DNA of 6,234 nucleotides, taken from positions 1 through 6,234 of the forward strand of contig CAZCXH010000218.1 of NCBI GenBank assembly GCA_964502525.1. Reading direction: 5' to 3'. Below are positions 5,895 through 6,234 of this stretch, one piece after another. The notes under the pieces are model-generated. The model did not search any database. It was not told the origin of the DNA and saw only the letters and a program-made list of their open reading frames with translations. Origin of the DNA: DATLYB01 sp964502525 (lineage in GTDB: Bacteria; Bacteroidota; Bacteroidia; Chitinophagales; CAIOSU01). Numbering within the stretch: position 1 is the stretch's first letter; each line of letters begins with the position of its first letter. The position numbers and the translations under genes were made by a program.

Positions 5895-5939
5895 ACCAAG
5901 AGTAGTCGAATTTCCGAAGGAAAGAGGCGTACTCTTGGT
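5895..5939. repeat. Nested hairpin with 10-bp arms (accaagagta) and ttccgaagg core
   Basis: Outer arms accaagagta (5895-5904) and tactcttggt (5930-5939) are perfectly complementary. Inside, tttcc (5911-5915) pairs with ggaaa (5919-5923) around gaa. It lies about 40 bases upstream of the dehydrogenase start, so it falls in the leader or promoter. The 9-base core ttccgaagg recurs at 6080-6088 in another hairpin, pointing to a repeat family rather than a unique operator. Confidence 0.6.
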
Positions 5940-5941
5940 TA

Positions 5942-5994
5942 ATACCGAACATTCTTCAGTTCAATTGAACGGAAAACCTGAGTTGTTTCGGTAT
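5942..5994. promoter_or_regulatory. Dyad enclosing a 12-bp perfect palindrome; possible operator
   Basis: The palindrome gttcaattgaac (5959-5970) is enclosed by arms ataccgaa (5942-5949) and ttcggtat (5987-5994), which are perfect reverse complements. Fatty-acid enzyme genes are often controlled by TetR- or FadR-like dimers that bind palindromes, and the position 90-115 bases upstream of the dehydrogenase start is suitable. No regulator gene is present here, and the dyad could equally be another repeat. Confidence 0.3.
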
Positions 5995-6047
5995 ACAATC
6001 AGATTTTAAGGTAAAAATAGAATTGTTTGCCGCATAAATAAAAAATC

Positions 6048-6104
6048 CTCAAATCTTCTAAAAATCGAAGATATGAGAGTTCCGAAGGGACACTTGCGAT
6101 TTTT
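6048..6104. repeat. Overlapping stem-loops sharing the ttccgaagg core
   Basis: Two alternative stems are possible. ctcaaatcttc (6048-6058) pairs with gaagatatgag (6067-6077) with one mismatch. Alternatively aaaaatcg (6060-6067) pairs with cgattttt (6097-6104), enclosing gttcc-gaa-gggac. The stems share bases and so exclude each other. In the second form the layout (outer stem, then ttccgaagg core) resembles 5895-5939. Confidence 0.5.
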
Positions 6105-6111
6105 TGATAAT

Positions 6112-6131
6112 GGCGAGTCTTTCGACTTGCC
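6112..6131. repeat. Short hairpin ggcgagtc/gacttgcc
   Basis: ggcgagtc (6112-6119) and gacttgcc (6124-6131) pair over 8 positions, one of them G-T, around the loop tttc, and are followed on the plus strand by ttgcccccc. There is no T-run after it. It adds to the cluster of small hairpins here and may be part of the same composite repeat as 6048-6104. Confidence 0.45.
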
Positions 6132-6214
6132 TTGCCCCCCGACTGGCGTGGGAATGTAGCCAAGCCATAAGAAACAGTTTAAATTTACAGAATATCATAA
6201 TTCGAATAAGAAAT

Positions 6215-6234
6215 GGAATGCTGATAACGCAGAT
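6215..6234 (+). repeat. Possible start of a GCTGAT/GCAGAT repeat cut by the window edge
   Basis: The last bases, ending gctgataacgcagat, contain two near-identical hexamers (gctgat and gcagat) separated by aac. I recall similar alternating GCTGAT/GCGGAT strings from intergenic regions of environmental bacterial genomes, but this is memory, not a database result. The element, if real, continues outside the window. Confidence 0.25.

Larger units (their letters stand above)
5858..6234. other. Non-coding region upstream of the dehydrogenase, rich in small dyads
   Basis: No gene is supported over these 377 bases. The stretch contains an 8-bp tandem array, two nested hairpins sharing the core ttccgaagg, a dyad around a 12-bp palindrome, another hairpin at 6112-6131, and a motif at the right edge that may be the start of a longer repeat. 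The dehydrogenase promoter must lie here or beyond the window. No good TAnnTTTG with a -33 partner is found on the minus strand; the closest is TACTCTTG (5904-5897), one base off. Confidence 0.6.

Overview
The window looks like a piece of a chromosome from an uncultured or environmental member of the Bacteroidota. The evidence is indirect. None of the three genes has a Shine-Dalgarno site at a useful distance, leaders are A/T-rich, two TAnnTTTG (-7-like) octamers lie upstream of the first gene, the proteins resemble Bacteroidota types, and the intergenic DNA is packed with small palindromic repeats. No rRNA, tRNA, CRISPR array, transposase or phage gene is visible.

Layout: 1-363 is a non-coding leader. 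364-3729 (+) encodes a 1121-aa soluble histidine kinase with seven consecutive PAS domains and a NarX/DesK-type (HisKA_3 + HATPase_c) transmitter. 3726-4382 (+) encodes its probable partner, a NarL/LuxR-type response regulator, overlapping the kinase by the 4 bp ATGA. 4383-4717 is a repeat-dense spacer between convergent genes. 4718-5857 (-) encodes a complete 379-aa acyl-CoA dehydrogenase. 5858-6234 is a second repeat-rich non-coding stretch upstream of the dehydrogenase.

The kinase and regulator form a one-operon two-component system: PAS domains sense an intracellular or membrane-diffusible cue, His922 is phosphorylated and passes the phosphate to Asp54 of the regulator, which then binds DNA through its LuxR-type helix-turn-helix. 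The input and target genes cannot be told from this window. The acyl-CoA dehydrogenase is a separate beta-oxidation or branched-chain catabolism enzyme, and there is no evidence that the two-component system controls it.

The most unusual part is the convergent spacer. A 19-bp direct repeat (18/19 identical) covers the stop codon of the regulator at one end and the stop codon of the dehydrogenase at the other. Between the copies lies a nested dyad: imperfect ~60-bp outer arms, perfect 28-bp middle arms that are each a hairpin, and a perfect 14-bp inner stem. Removing one repeat copy plus the interior would leave the two genes sharing a single TTAA as overlapping stop codons. This fits a non-autonomous, MITE-like insertion that duplicated its target, but this is an inference. 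I see no convincing new multi-gene system here.
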